NCBI GenBank assembly: GCA_016185205.1
Contig: JACPOA010000047.1
Coordinates: 1-64,000, forward strand
Length of the DNA stretch: 64,000 bases
Direction: 5' to 3'
From: Hyphomicrobiales bacterium
Lineage (GTDB): Bacteria > Pseudomonadota > Alphaproteobacteria > Rhizobiales > Xanthobacteraceae
The notes beneath the pieces were generated by a model that saw nothing but the letters and a program-made list of their open reading frames with translations, was not told where the DNA came from and ran no database searches. A program made the translations under genes and the position numbers. Of this stretch, positions 25,049 through 33,790 are shown piece by piece (position 1 is the stretch's first letter; each line of letters starts with the position of its first letter).

Positions 25049-25873
25049 ATGAGTGAAAGTGTAATGAGTGATGGTACGAGCGGTCCGGTTCTCTGGCGCG
25101 TCGACGAGCGCGGCGTGGCGCGCGTCACGCTCAACCGGCCGGAGGTCTATAACGCCTATAACGGCGAGCTGATCGCCGCGCTGCTGGCGACCTATGACGC
25201 GCTCGCGACCAAAAATCCGCGCGCGGTGGTGATCACCGGCCAGGGCAAGAATTTCCAGGCCGGCGCCGACGTCGGCTGGCTCAATTCAGTCAGGCAATCC
25301 TCGCCCGCAGAAAATTTGCGCGCCTCGCGCATGACGGCGGAAGCGGTGCAGCGGCTCAATCTGCTGCCGGTGCCGACCGTGGCGCTGGTGCAGGGCGCCT
25401 GCTTCGGCGGCGGCACCGGCATCGTCGCCGCCTGCGACATCGCGATCGCCGCCGACAACGCCACGTTCTCGATCGCCGAGGTGCGCGTCGGCGTGGCCGG
25501 CACCATCATCATTCCGCAGCTCAACGACGCCATCGGGCTGCGCCAGGTGCGGCGCTACGCGCTCACCGGCGAACGCTTCGACGCCAAGGAAGCCCACCGC
25601 ATCGGGCTGGTGCACGAGGTGGTGCCGCTCGCCGAGCTGGCCGCCGCCGGCGAACGCATCGTCGGCCACCTGCTGGCGAGCGGACCGGAGGCGGTGGCGC
25701 AGACCAAGATCTGCGCCATGCGCTCGGCCTGGAGCCATCTCGACGATGCCGCCTTCAGCGCGCTGATCGAAAGCCACTCCGCCAGACGGCAGTCGGCCGA
25801 GGCGGCGGAAGGCCTGGGCGCATTCCTGGAAAAACGTCCGCCGCGCTGGGCGCCGGCGAAGGTAAAAGGCTAG
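25049..25873 (+). CDS. Enoyl-CoA hydratase/isomerase family protein
   Basis: A 274-residue crotonase-fold protein inside an ABC transporter operon. The oxyanion-hole segments are VVITGQGKNFQAGADVGWL and GACFGGGTGIVAACDIAIA; the second catalytic glutamate is kept in FSIAEVRVGV, while the position of the first (Glu144 of rat hydratase, in GGGxE) is Gly. Loss of one glutamate occurs in several crotonases with isomerase, hydrolase or methylglutaconyl-CoA-hydratase-like roles. The start has an internal echo, ATGAGTGAAAGTGTAATGAGTG, giving two possible ATGs at 25049 and 25064. It implies a CoA-thioester fate for the imported compound. Confidence 0.86.
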   Translation: MSESVMSDGTSGPVLWRVDERGVARVTLNRPEVYNAYNGELIAALLATYDALATKNPRAVVITGQGKNFQAGADVGWLNSVRQSSPAENLRASRMTAEAVQRLNLLPVPTVALVQGACFGGGTGIVAACDIAIAADNATFSIAEVRVGVAGTIIIPQLNDAIGLRQVRRYALTGERFDAKEAHRIGLVHEVVPLAELAAAGERIVGHLLASGPEAVAQTKICAMRSAWSHLDDAAFSALIESHSARRQSAEAAEGLGAFLEKRPPRWAPAKVKG

Positions 25874-25876
25874 CGC

Positions 25877-26650
25877 ATGGTCCCCATCGAAATTCGCGAC
25901 GTGACGCTCGTCTACGACACGCCCGGCGGCAAGGTGCCCGGCGTCAAGAACGTCAATTTCAACATCGGCGCTTCCGAATTCGTCTGCATCGTCGGCCCGT
26001 CCGGCTGCGGCAAGTCGACGCTGCTCAACATCATCGCCGGCTTCCTGACGCCGGTCGCGGGCGAGATCCGCATTGGCGGCAAGCCGGTCACCGGTCACGG
26101 CATGGACCGCGGCGTGGTGTTCCAAGATTTCGCCCAGCTGTTTCCCTGGCGCACCGCGCTCGGCAACGTCACCTTCGGGCTGGAAATGAAGGGCGTTGCC
26201 AAGGACGAGCGCGAGAAGATCGCGCGCGAGCAATTGCGACTGGTCAAGCTGGAGAAGTTCACCGGCTCCTATCCGCACCATCTGTCCGGCGGCATGCAGC
26301 AGCGGGTCGCCATAGCCCGCGCGCTGGCGTACAATCCGGCCGTGCTGCTGATGGACGAGCCGTTCGCGGCGCTCGACGCGCTGACGCGCGACGACATGCA
26401 GCGGCTGCTCGCCGATGTGTGGCGGGCCACCCGCAAGACGGTGATCTATGTGACGCACAACGTGGCCGAGGCGGTGTACCTGGCCGATCGCGTGGTGGTG
26501 ATGAGCCCGCATCCCGGCACCGTCAAAGCCGAAATCAAGATCGAGCTTCCGCGCCCGCGCGATCCGCTGAGCGTGGAATTCCTCGAATGCCAGAAGGAAT
26601 TGCTGGGACATCTCGGCCACGATGCGAACGCCAACGAACCGGTGAATTGA
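25877..26650 (+). CDS. ABC transporter ATPase, NitT/TauT type
   Basis: A 257-residue nucleotide-binding subunit with Walker [10 protein letters not shown] near residue 40, Q-loop [13 protein letters not shown], signature [15 protein letters not shown], Walker [13 protein letters not shown] and switch histidine in [13 protein letters not shown]. It starts three bases after the crotonase stop and serves the two permeases upstream and the binding protein downstream, making one operon with an enzyme gene in the middle. Confidence 0.93.
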   Translation: MVPIEIRDVTLVYDTPGGKVPGVKNVNFNIGASEFVCIVGPSGCGKSTLLNIIAGFLTPVAGEIRIGGKPVTGHGMDRGVVFQDFAQLFPWRTALGNVTFGLEMKGVAKDEREKIAREQLRLVKLEKFTGSYPHHLSGGMQQRVAIARALAYNPAVLLMDEPFAALDALTRDDMQRLLADVWRATRKTVIYVTHNVAEAVYLADRVVVMSPHPGTVKAEIKIELPRPRDPLSVEFLECQKELLGHLGHDANANEPVN

Positions 26651-26679
26651 ACGGCCAAACTCTAAAGGGAGGACGAGCG

Positions 26680-27669
26680 ATGACCGAACTGCATAAGGGA
26701 ATTTCGCGCCGCCATGTGCTGGCGGGAACGGGCGCCGGCGCGCTTGTCGTCGGACTGGGCGTCAAGCCCGCCGCGGCGCTGGAAACGGTACGGCAGGGCT
26801 ACCAGACCAACATGTGGGGCATGCCGACCTATTACCTGCTGCGCTCCGGCCTGTTGGAGAAGCACGGCGTCAAGTTCGAGGAATTTGCGGTGCCGTCCGG
26901 CAATCTCACCATGCAGCAGATGGTGGCGCGCCAGGTCGACATGGGCACCTATGCCGGACCTTCCTTTGCCATCGGTCACGACAAAGGCGGCCTGCTCGCC
27001 ATCGCCATGATCGAATATGTCGGCAAGACCGCGCGCGTGATGGCGCGCAAGGACCTCGGGCTCACCAAGGTCGAGCAGTTAAAGGGCCTCAAGGTCGCCA
27101 ACCAGACCGGCTCGTCGACCGGCAACATCTTCGTCGACCAGATCGCCACCAAGGCCGGCTTGAAGAAGGGCGACTACCAGGAAATCCGCATGAACGTGAA
27201 CGACATGGTGGCCGCCATGGCCGCCAAGACCGTGGACGCCATGGTCAATGTCGAGCCTTACAACGCGATTGCCGAAGCCGATGGCCTCGCCAACTCGATC
27301 TCGGACTTCTACGACTTCGACAAACTGCCGGTGTTCATGGCGGCGACGCCGGAATTCGTCGAGAAGAGCCCGCAGACCGTGGTGGCCTATCTCAAGGCCT
27401 GGCTGGAAGTGGCCAAGGACTTCAAGGAGCAGCCGAAGAAGGTCGCCGATACGATCTATTCGTTCTACACCTCGAAGGGCTACAAGATGGCGCCGGAGAC
27501 CTTCGCCAAGGCGCTGGCGCGCGTGGAGGTGCAGCCCGGCTGGCCGGCCGACCTTGTGCCCTACATGACGCACCACTCGGAAATTCTGGTGCAGGAAAAG
27601 AAGATCAAGGCGGTACCGGACTGGAAAAAGGCGCTGCGCACGGAATTCCTCAAGCAGGCCGGGGCCTGA
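26680..27669 (+). CDS. ABC substrate-binding protein with Tat-type signal
   Basis: A 329-residue exported NMT1/SsuA-like binding protein. The N terminus carries a twin-arginine pattern (ISRRHVLAGTGAGALVVGLG) and a cleavage site near PAAA; export folded by Tat is likely. The mature part begins VRQGYQTNMWGMPTYYLL and has the cleft segments VPSGNLTMQQMVARQVDMGT and NQTGSSTGNIFVDQIATKAG of periplasmic solute receptors. AAAGGGAGG before the ATG is strong, as expected for a receptor needed in excess. The ligand is unknown, presumably an organic acid or sulfonate. Confidence 0.88.
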   Translation: MTELHKGISRRHVLAGTGAGALVVGLGVKPAAALETVRQGYQTNMWGMPTYYLLRSGLLEKHGVKFEEFAVPSGNLTMQQMVARQVDMGTYAGPSFAIGHDKGGLLAIAMIEYVGKTARVMARKDLGLTKVEQLKGLKVANQTGSSTGNIFVDQIATKAGLKKGDYQEIRMNVNDMVAAMAAKTVDAMVNVEPYNAIAEADGLANSISDFYDFDKLPVFMAATPEFVEKSPQTVVAYLKAWLEVAKDFKEQPKKVADTIYSFYTSKGYKMAPETFAKALARVEVQPGWPADLVPYMTHHSEILVQEKKIKAVPDWKKALRTEFLKQAGA

Positions 27670-27691
27670 TCTCGATCGACTAGCAAACCTG

Positions 27692-27716
27692 GGCCGGCGC
27701 ATCCGCGCCGGCCTTT
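27692..27716 (+). terminator. Hairpin after the binding-protein gene
   Basis: GGCCGGCGC at 27692-27700 pairs perfectly with GCGCCGGCC at 27705-27713 over an ATCC loop, followed by TTT. It could trim or attenuate the transcript before the LVIVD-repeat gene 31 bases on. Confidence 0.6.
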
Positions 27717-27747
27717 CCACAAGCCCCTGAAAGTTACGGAGAATTGA

Positions 27748-28989
27748 ATGTCCGCCGCCAACAACCCGCTCAACAAGAGCGGCGAGCCCACCACCTGGAA
27801 TTTCAAGCTGCTCGCCCAGAACGATCTCGGCGGCTTCGGCGGCATGGGCGAAGGCATGGCGGTGCAGCTCGCCAAGGACGGCCGCCGCATCATCTGGCTG
27901 GCGCATGAAAGCGCGCCGAAGAATTTCACCGGTGTCGACGTCACCGACCCGCGAAACCCGAAAATGATCGTGCAGACCGACCTGCCCTTCGCCCATATGC
28001 GCTCGAACTCGCTGGAAATGAGCGGCGACATCCTGGCGGTGGCCTACCAGACGCAGAAGGTCGGACAGCAGAAGGCTGGGCTCGAGCTGTTCGACTGTTC
28101 GGTGCCGGAAAAGCCGCGCTCGATCTCGTTCTTCGACTGCTCGGGTGCGACCTCGCGCGGCGTGCACCAGTTGTGGTTCTGCGACGGCGAATACGTGCAC
28201 ATGGCGTCGGGTGCGCCCGACTTCCAGCCGAGCCACCCGCTCGACGACCAGTTCTACCGCTGCATCGACGTGCGCAATCCGACCAAGCCTGTGGAGGTCG
28301 GCCGCTGGTGGATGCCGGGCACGATGAAAGGCGACGCTGCCGCCCCGCCGCCGCGCCATGCGCTCGACAAGGGCTATCGCGCGCACAACACCAACGTCTA
28401 CAAGCAGCGGCCGGACCGCATGTATCTCTGCTACATCGACGGCGGCATGTTCGTGATGGACATCGCCGATAAGTCGAAGCCGAAGGCGATCTCGCACTGG
28501 ACCAACTCGCCGCCCTATACCGGCTTTATGCACACCGCGCTGCCGCTGTTCGACCGCGGCCTACTGATCGTCACCGACGAGTCGACCGAGAACAACGCCA
28601 AGGACTGGCCCAAGCTGGTGTGGATCCTCGACCTGCGCGACGAGAAGAACCCGGTGTCGATCGCCACCTGCCCGATGCCGCCACTCGATGCCTACAAAGA
28701 CCGCGGCGGCCGCTTCGGCGCGCATAATCTGCATGAGAACCCGCCGGTGCCGACCGCCTGGCAGTCGGACCAGATACTGCTCGGCACCTTCTTCAACGGC
28801 GGCCTGCGCGCCTACGACATTTCCAACGCCTATCAGCCGAAGGAAATCGCCGCCTTCGTGCCGCCGGCGCCGAAGGGCACGCCGACCGGCGCGGTGCAGC
28901 TCAACGACGTGTTCGTGGACGAGCGCGGCATCGTCTACACCATGGATCGCTTCAGCGGCGGACTGTACACGCTGGAGATGGAGTTTTAG
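27748..28989 (+). CDS. LVIVD-repeat beta-propeller-like protein
   Basis: A 413-residue protein with repeated short units of the LVIVD type, each a strand ending in a (V/I)(D/Y)(V/I)-(P/S)-P step: FTGVDVTDPRNPKMIVQTD, CIDVRNPTKPVEVGRWW, FVMDIADKSKPKAISHW, ILDLRDEKNPVSIATC and AYDISNAYQPKEIAAF. Such repeats build a propeller. No signal peptide is seen, so it is probably cytosolic. Conserved histidines (ATSRGVHQLWF, KGYRAHNTNV, GRFGAHNLHE) lie where a propeller might bind metal or ligand. Function unknown; it follows the ABC operon and may be an enzyme for its substrate. Confidence 0.75.
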   Translation: MSAANNPLNKSGEPTTWNFKLLAQNDLGGFGGMGEGMAVQLAKDGRRIIWLAHESAPKNFTGVDVTDPRNPKMIVQTDLPFAHMRSNSLEMSGDILAVAYQTQKVGQQKAGLELFDCSVPEKPRSISFFDCSGATSRGVHQLWFCDGEYVHMASGAPDFQPSHPLDDQFYRCIDVRNPTKPVEVGRWWMPGTMKGDAAAPPPRHALDKGYRAHNTNVYKQRPDRMYLCYIDGGMFVMDIADKSKPKAISHWTNSPPYTGFMHTALPLFDRGLLIVTDESTENNAKDWPKLVWILDLRDEKNPVSIATCPMPPLDAYKDRGGRFGAHNLHENPPVPTAWQSDQILLGTFFNGGLRAYDISNAYQPKEIAAFVPPAPKGTPTGAVQLNDVFVDERGIVYTMDRFSGGLYTLEMEF

Positions 28990-28992
28990 GCG

Positions 28993-29565
28993 CTATCCGA
29001 CGAGACGCCCGAGTACTTTGCACAGCGGCTTTTCATTGCCGCCGAAGCTCTTGATGATCGCGTCGAGGATTTCCTGCGGAGTGAGCCGCTCCAACCGGAG
29101 CGGATGGCCGGCGCGCTCGGCGAGCAGCGTCAGGAAGGATAGCTGCGTACGTCCATTGCCTTCCCGGAAGGGATGGATGGCGTTCAACTCCGCCAGAAAA
29201 TGCGCCGCGTTTTGGGCAAATCCGTTTGCATCCATTCCGTGGAAATGGTGTTGCCCGGCTAATTCGGTGAACAATCGGCACATTGCGTGCTCGATATGCT
29301 CGGGATAGCAGAATGCATTTGCACCCTTGGCAATGCGGATGGTGCGAATACGGCCCGCCCATGAATAGGCATCCTGAAAGAGATGTCGGTGGATGGCTTT
29401 GTAATGCGCGTAGCTAAGCCGTCCCGCAGGCAGCGGCTCGGCAGCGCGCTGTGCCGTTATTTCCGCCTCGAACGCTTGCAATTCGGCCTGCGTACGAAGG
29501 CCAAGACGATTCTTGAGAACGGTGGTGCCCGGATAGCAGTACGGGTCCTGTCCGGCCTCGTACAT
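28993..29565 (-). CDS. Fic/DOC family protein
   Basis: A 190-residue Fic-domain protein. The active-site loop HPFREGNGRTQ (His131-Gln141) matches HxFx(D/E)GNGRxxR, except that the final Arg is Leu142. An N-terminal beta-flap region and the YKAIHRHLFQDAYSWAGRIR segment are typical of class I (VbhT/BepA-like) toxins, which AMPylate targets such as DNA gyrase. The gene lies nine bases downstream of a small gene that looks like its antitoxin, forming a toxin-antitoxin operon on the minus strand. It meets the LVIVD gene tail to tail. Confidence 0.88.
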   Translation of the reverse strand: MYEAGQDPYCYPGTTVLKNRLGLRTQAELQAFEAEITAQRAAEPLPAGRLSYAHYKAIHRHLFQDAYSWAGRIRTIRIAKGANAFCYPEHIEHAMCRLFTELAGQHHFHGMDANGFAQNAAHFLAELNAIHPFREGNGRTQLSFLTLLAERAGHPLRLERLTPQEILDAIIKSFGGNEKPLCKVLGRLVG

Positions 29566-29574
29566 GCGCCGAAA

Positions 29575-29781
29575 TCAGCCCTTACTGTGCGCGCGAACAA
29601 TGGAGCGGCGCCGTTCCTCGGCAGAGGCGCCGCGAAGATCGAATTCGTTCGCTCGCCTGCGCATGGCAGGCGTCAATTCGATGCCTTCGACCGCGCTGAT
29701 CTTGGCAAATCGCTTGCGACCAAGCGTCATTCCGCCTGTAGCCGAGCGGCGCGAGCGCAAAGGGGAATCGGACTTTTTCAT
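29575..29781 (-). CDS. Probable antitoxin of the Fic pair (VbhA-like)
   Basis: A 68-residue basic protein (MKKSDSPLRSRRSATGG...) directly upstream of fic. It contains KISAVEGIELTPAMRRRANE and a C-terminal ASAEERRRSIVRAHSKG helix. The SAVEG stretch resembles the (S/T)xxxE(G/N) inhibitory motif of Fic antitoxins but is one residue shorter between Ser and Glu, so the match is imperfect. Size, charge, order (antitoxin first) and nine-base spacing support the role. The ATG at 29781 is preferred to the TTG at 29787; no good ribosome site is visible. Confidence 0.65.
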   Translation of the reverse strand: MKKSDSPLRSRRSATGGMTLGRKRFAKISAVEGIELTPAMRRRANEFDLRGASAEERRRSIVRAHSKG

Positions 29782-29861
29782 AAGCAAAGACTATCACAAT
29801 TTCACTCGGTTGGCACCGTTTTGGTCCGGCTTCCCAACGCCAATTTCAGTATAGTGCCGCC

Positions 29862-30875
29862 ATGAACGAACTCTTCCCCTCCCCGGCGGCCGGGCGCTTC
29901 GGGCGCCGGCTCAAGCGCGAGCGCGGCCATCGCGTGCCGGTGACGGTGGTGACCGGCTTCCTCGGTGCCGGCAAGACCACGCTGCTCAAGCGCTTTCTGG
30001 CGACGCCGGAGGGGCAAGGCACCGCCGTCGTGGTCAACGAATTCGGCGCCACCGGCATCGACGATGCCCTCATCCGTTCCAGCGCCGACGAGACCGTGCT
30101 GCTCGGCAATGGCTGCCTGTGCTGCATCACGCGCAGCGATCTGCAACAAGCGCTGCGCCGCATGGTGGTCGAGCGCGAGCGCGGCGAGATCCCCGACTTC
30201 CGCCGCGTCGTGATCGAGACCAGTGGCCTCGCCGATCCGTCACCGATCCTGCAGACCTTCGCCACCGACCGCGCGCTCGGCGAGGTATTCCATGTCGAGG
30301 TGGTGCTGACCGTGGTCGACGCCGAAACCGGGCTCAACACGCTCGCCTGGTCGTCGGAGGCGCGCAAGCAGGTGATCCTGGCCGACCGGCTAGCGATCAG
30401 CAAGACCGACATCGCCGGCGAAGGCGCGGCCGACGCGTTGTCCGCGCAACTGCGCGCGCTCAATCCGGGCGCCGATATCGACGAGGCGGTGAACGGCGAA
30501 CTCGCTCCCAGCCGGCTGATCGAGCCGGCAACCGACGTGCGCAACGCCTTCGTGGCCGAGAGCGCGCACAGCGACGGCATCGGCAGCTTCGTGCTGACCG
30601 ACGACAGGCCGATGCCGTGGCCGGTATTCGCGAAAGCCATGGACACGCTGATGCAGCTGCGCGGGCCCGACCTGCTGCGCGTGAAGGGCTTCCTCGACGT
30701 CGAGGGCTGCAAGGGGCCGGCGGTGGTGCAGTTCGTGCAGCACCTGGCGCATCCGCCGGTCGAGCTGGAGACGTGGCCGGATAATAACCGGCAAAGCCGC
30801 GTGGTGTTCATCACCCGCAATATTTCGGAAGCCCAGGTGCGCGGGCTCATCAAGGCGGTCAGGGCGCTGGTTTAG
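29862..30875 (+). CDS. CobW/G3E-family GTPase
   Basis: A 337-residue G3E GTPase. The P-loop GFLGAGKTT is at residues 32-40, the CxCC metal motif GCLCC at Cys85, Cys87 and Cys88, Walker B in FRRVVIETSGLADPSP, and the guanine-specificity region in DRLAISKTDIAG, where the usual NKxD reads SKTD. The CobW C-terminal domain begins around residue 220. Family members deliver metals (zinc, cobalt, nickel, manganese) to client proteins. No metalloenzyme gene is next to it; the closest are the molybdenum hydroxylase genes 3.4 kb away. It is divergent from the fic module and convergent with the ABC permease. Confidence 0.88.
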   Translation: MNELFPSPAAGRFGRRLKRERGHRVPVTVVTGFLGAGKTTLLKRFLATPEGQGTAVVVNEFGATGIDDALIRSSADETVLLGNGCLCCITRSDLQQALRRMVVERERGEIPDFRRVVIETSGLADPSPILQTFATDRALGEVFHVEVVLTVVDAETGLNTLAWSSEARKQVILADRLAISKTDIAGEGAADALSAQLRALNPGADIDEAVNGELAPSRLIEPATDVRNAFVAESAHSDGIGSFVLTDDRPMPWPVFAKAMDTLMQLRGPDLLRVKGFLDVEGCKGPAVVQFVQHLAHPPVELETWPDNNRQSRVVFITRNISEAQVRGLIKAVRALV

Positions 30876-30879
30876 GCGG

Positions 30880-31716
30880 CTACTCCCGCTCCCGTCCCGC
30901 GATCTCGGCCTGCCAGGGCGCCACGGTGCGCTCGACGAAGCCGATCAGGCTATTCAAGCCGACCGCCATCAGCATCAGGATGATGATCGGCACGAACATG
31001 GTGGCGGTGTCGAAATTATTGGCGGAGTTGATGATCACCGCGCCCAGCCCGGAAATGGTGGTGAAGAATTCCGCGATCACCATCGCCACCACCGCGCGGC
31101 CGACGGCGAGCCGCACGCCGGCCATGATGTAGGGCAGCGTCGCCGGCAGCACGATGCGGCGCAGGATCACCAGATCGGGCGCCACGAACGACTTGCCGAC
31201 CTCGATCAGCGTCTTGGGCACCGCCACCACGCCGAGCCAAGTGTTGATGCAGATCGGGAACAGCGCCATCAGGAAGACCACCGCCACCTTCACGGTGAAG
31301 CCGAGGCCCAGCCACAGGATCAGCAGCGGCACTAGAGCTACCAGCGGCATGGCGTAGCCGGCGGTGACATAGATGCCGAGCGCCGCCTCCGCCGTACGGA
31401 AGCCGCCGATCAGCAGGCCTAGCGGCACGCCGATCACGATCGCCAGGCCATAGCCGAGCAGGAACGGCCTTAAGGAGTCGTACAGCGCCGACCACAATTG
31501 CCCGCTCACCAGCAGGTCCCAGAACGCCACCGCGATCGCGCTCGGATAGGAGCCGAACACCGGATTGATCTGGCGGCCGAAGATTTCCCAGAAGATCAAC
31601 ATGCCGGTGATCGAGGCGAAGGTGATCAGCCAGCGCGGTAGCGCCCGCCGCTCGGCCGGCTCGGCCTCGGGCAGCGCGGCGGTTTTGCTCTGTTTGTCGG
31701 CGATGTCGACCATCAT
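30880..31716 (-). CDS. ABC transporter permease, NitT/TauT type
   Basis: A 278-residue permease with a charged N-terminal tail and six helices; the EAA loop is VGKSFVAPDLVILRRIVLPA near residues 180-200. Third gene of a leftward unit (binding protein, ATPase, permease). It is separated from the ATPase by an 82-base gap filled with a long palindrome rather than overlapping it, unlike the other ABC units here. MMVD offers two adjacent ATGs. Confidence 0.9.
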   Translation of the reverse strand: MMVDIADKQSKTAALPEAEPAERRALPRWLITFASITGMLIFWEIFGRQINPVFGSYPSAIAVAFWDLLVSGQLWSALYDSLRPFLLGYGLAIVIGVPLGLLIGGFRTAEAALGIYVTAGYAMPLVALVPLLILWLGLGFTVKVAVVFLMALFPICINTWLGVVAVPKTLIEVGKSFVAPDLVILRRIVLPATLPYIMAGVRLAVGRAVVAMVIAEFFTTISGLGAVIINSANNFDTATMFVPIIILMLMAVGLNSLIGFVERTVAPWQAEIAGRERE

Positions 31717-31727
31717 ATTTTTTCCTG

Positions 31728-31799
31728 GCGCATGATTTTATCCGAAACCCGGTTCCCATCCCCGATCAAGTCTGGGACATGCTTTTCGGAATCATGCGC
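31728..31799. repeat. 72-bp palindromic repeat between ATPase and permease genes
   Basis: Terminal arms GCGCATGATTTTATCCGAAA at 31728 and TTTTCGGAATCATGCGC at 31783-31799 are inverted, enclosing ACCCGGTTCCCATCC and GGGACATGC. This is the familiar interspersed element of Bradyrhizobium/Rhodopseudomonas-type genomes. Lying within an operon, its hairpin could reduce permease expression or shield the upstream message. Confidence 0.75.
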
Positions 31800-32578
31800 T
31801 AATGCACCGTCACTTCGTCGTGCAGTGCGCGCCAGACCTTGTAGCGGGTGTCGTTGAATTCCGGCAGGCCGCGCACGATGCTCAGATCCGGGCGCGGGCG
31901 GGCGAGCGGCACCGTCATGATGTCGGCCACGCGGCCGTCCTTCATCACGATGATGCGGTCGGCGATCAGCACCGCCTCGTCGAGATCGTGGGTGACGAAC
32001 AGGATCGTCTTCTTGGTGCGGGCGTGGATATCCAGCAGCTCCGCCTGCAGCGACTCGCGCGTCTGCGCGTCGAGCGCACCGAACGGCTCGTCCATCAGCA
32101 GCACGGAAGGATCGATGGCGAGCGCTCGGGCGATGCCGCCGCGCTGCTTCATGCCGCCGGAAAGCTGATGCGGGCGGCGGTTCTTCGAATCGGTGAGACC
32201 GACCAGCTCGAGATATTTTTCCGCCGTCGCGCGCAACGGCTGCCCGCGCATGCCCTTCATCTCCAGGCCGAACATGACGTTCTGCATGGCGGTGAACCAG
32301 GGCAGCAGCTCGGCGTGCTGGAACACCATGCCGCGATCATGGCCGCAGCCGTTGATCTCGCGGCCGTCGACGGTGACGCGGCCGGAGCTCGACGGATCAA
32401 GCCCCATGGCGACGCGCAGCGCCGTGGTCTTGCCGCAGCCGGATGGCCCGATCAGCGCCACGATCTCGCCGTCGCTCACCGTGAAGCTGACGCGGTCGAG
32501 CGCCTGCACGTGATGCAGCTCGCCGTCCACGCGCAGTGAAAAGCGCTTGGACACGTCGTGGAAACTTACCTCACCCAT
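31799..32578 (-). CDS. ABC transporter ATPase, NitT/TauT type
   Basis: A 259-residue ATPase with Walker A GPSGCGKTT near residue 43, Q-loop GMVFQHAELLPW, signature LSGGMKQRGGIARAL (Gly-Gly in place of the usual Val/Arg-Ala before IARAL), Walker [13 protein letters not shown] and switch histidine in FVTHDLDEAVLIAD. It lies 21 bases after the binding-protein stop. Its last codons touch the 72-bp palindrome. Confidence 0.92.
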   Translation of the reverse strand: MGEVSFHDVSKRFSLRVDGELHHVQALDRVSFTVSDGEIVALIGPSGCGKTTALRVAMGLDPSSSGRVTVDGREINGCGHDRGMVFQHAELLPWFTAMQNVMFGLEMKGMRGQPLRATAEKYLELVGLTDSKNRRPHQLSGGMKQRGGIARALAIDPSVLLMDEPFGALDAQTRESLQAELLDIHARTKKTILFVTHDLDEAVLIADRIIVMKDGRVADIMTVPLARPRPDLSIVRGLPEFNDTRYKVWRALHDEVTVH

Positions 32579-32599
32579 TCAAAACACTCCGAACTAAAT

Positions 32600-33589
32600 T
32601 CACGGCCCCACCAGCTTGAGCGCCCTTGCGCGATACTCCGGCGCGCTGACGGCGAGCAGATCGAGCGGCTTGGCGAGCTTGCCGGCCTTTGCCATCTGCT
32701 CCTGGATCCACTGAATCTTCTCCGCCGGGATCGGCAGCGTCGGATCGACCGCCTTATGCTTGACCGCGTCGTCATACACGAAAGCCGGGCGCGGATCGTC
32801 GGGCTTGGCGTGGATGAGCTCGCGCGTCAGTGCGATGGTTTCGTCGCGGTGCGAGAGCGCGAAACGCAGCGCGTTCATCTCGGCGGCCAGGAACTTGATC
32901 GCGTCGTCGCCGCGTTCCGCCAGCTTCTTGGCGCTGGAGACGATGCACACGCGCAGGAAGTTCGGCACCGCGTCGCGGCCGGCGACCAGCAGATGGATAT
33001 TCTTGGGCGCAATCGGCTCATATTCGTTCGACACCACAGCGGCCTCGACCACGCCGCCGGCGAGCGCCTGATAGCGCTCGCGGTCGCCGCCGACCGCCGC
33101 CAGCTTCACGTCCTTGTCGGAGATGCCGTATTTCGCCAGCGCCTCGATCGCCAGCATGTTGGGCATCGAATTGGGCGCCGACACCGCGATTTGCTTGCCC
33201 TTGAGGTCCTCGACCTTCTTGATCGCGTCGGTGGTGTAGATGCCGTGCGGCACCACGATCCAATGGCAGCCGAGGATTTTCGCATCGCCGCCCTTGGCGT
33301 TGGCGGCGAACACGCCCTGCGGCCCACCCTCGAAACTGTCGAGTTCGCCGGCGATCATCGCCTTGAGCGCGAGCTGGTCGTCCTTGAATTGCGAGATTTT
33401 CAGCGTGAGGCCCTGCTTGGCGGCGAAGTCGCGCGACGACACCATCAGCAGGATGCCGGCGTCGGCCTTGGCGTTGATCAGGCCGTGATGCCAAACTTTC
33501 TCTTGCGCTGCAGCAGAGCCGGCCAGCGCGCTAAATGCAGCGGCAACGATGGCGCCGAGTGCAGTGCACTTAAGCGTCGCGATCGGCAT
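32600..33589 (-). CDS. ABC substrate-binding protein, NMT1/SsuA-like
   Basis: A 329-residue exported solute receptor, promoter-proximal gene of the third ABC unit. The signal peptide (CTALGAIVAAAFSALAGS, cleavage near SAAAQ) is clear. The mature part has KISQFKDDQLALKAMIAGEL and VSAPNSMPNMLAIEALAKYG ligand-cleft segments. Ligand unknown; the gene is divergent, across 201 bases, from a two-subunit molybdenum hydroxylase, so the importer may supply that enzyme or a later step. Confidence 0.87.
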   Translation of the reverse strand: MPIATLKCTALGAIVAAAFSALAGSAAAQEKVWHHGLINAKADAGILLMVSSRDFAAKQGLTLKISQFKDDQLALKAMIAGELDSFEGGPQGVFAANAKGGDAKILGCHWIVVPHGIYTTDAIKKVEDLKGKQIAVSAPNSMPNMLAIEALAKYGISDKDVKLAAVGGDRERYQALAGGVVEAAVVSNEYEPIAPKNIHLLVAGRDAVPNFLRVCIVSSAKKLAERGDDAIKFLAAEMNALRFALSHRDETIALTRELIHAKPDDPRPAFVYDDAVKHKAVDPTLPIPAEKIQWIQEQMAKAGKLAKPLDLLAVSAPEYRARALKLVGP

Positions 33590-33724
33590 GGTGCGGTTCC
33601 TCCTCCGTCTTCCGTCTTCGCGCCTTATGGCGTCTATTCCCGCGATTATAACATCATTTTTACGCGCGGGGCCGTTCCCAATCACACTTTGCGGGACTAG
33701 CCTTCGGCCCGCAAGCGTCGGCAA

Positions 33725-33756
33725 GACGCGCGCGCGGGAAGTTCCCGCGCCGCGTC
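33725..33756. promoter_or_regulatory. Inverted repeat in the divergent ABC/molybdenum-hydroxylase gap
   Basis: GCGCGGGAA at 33732-33740 and TTCCCGCGC at 33742-33750 are inverted copies around one base, extended by GACGCG at 33725 and CGCGTC at 33751. The 32-base structure lies 35 bases before the small-subunit ATG, where it could be an operator or a 5'-leader hairpin. Confidence 0.4.
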
Positions 33757-33790
33757 GTCTATGCGTGCCGATCCCAGGGAGTTTCACGCC

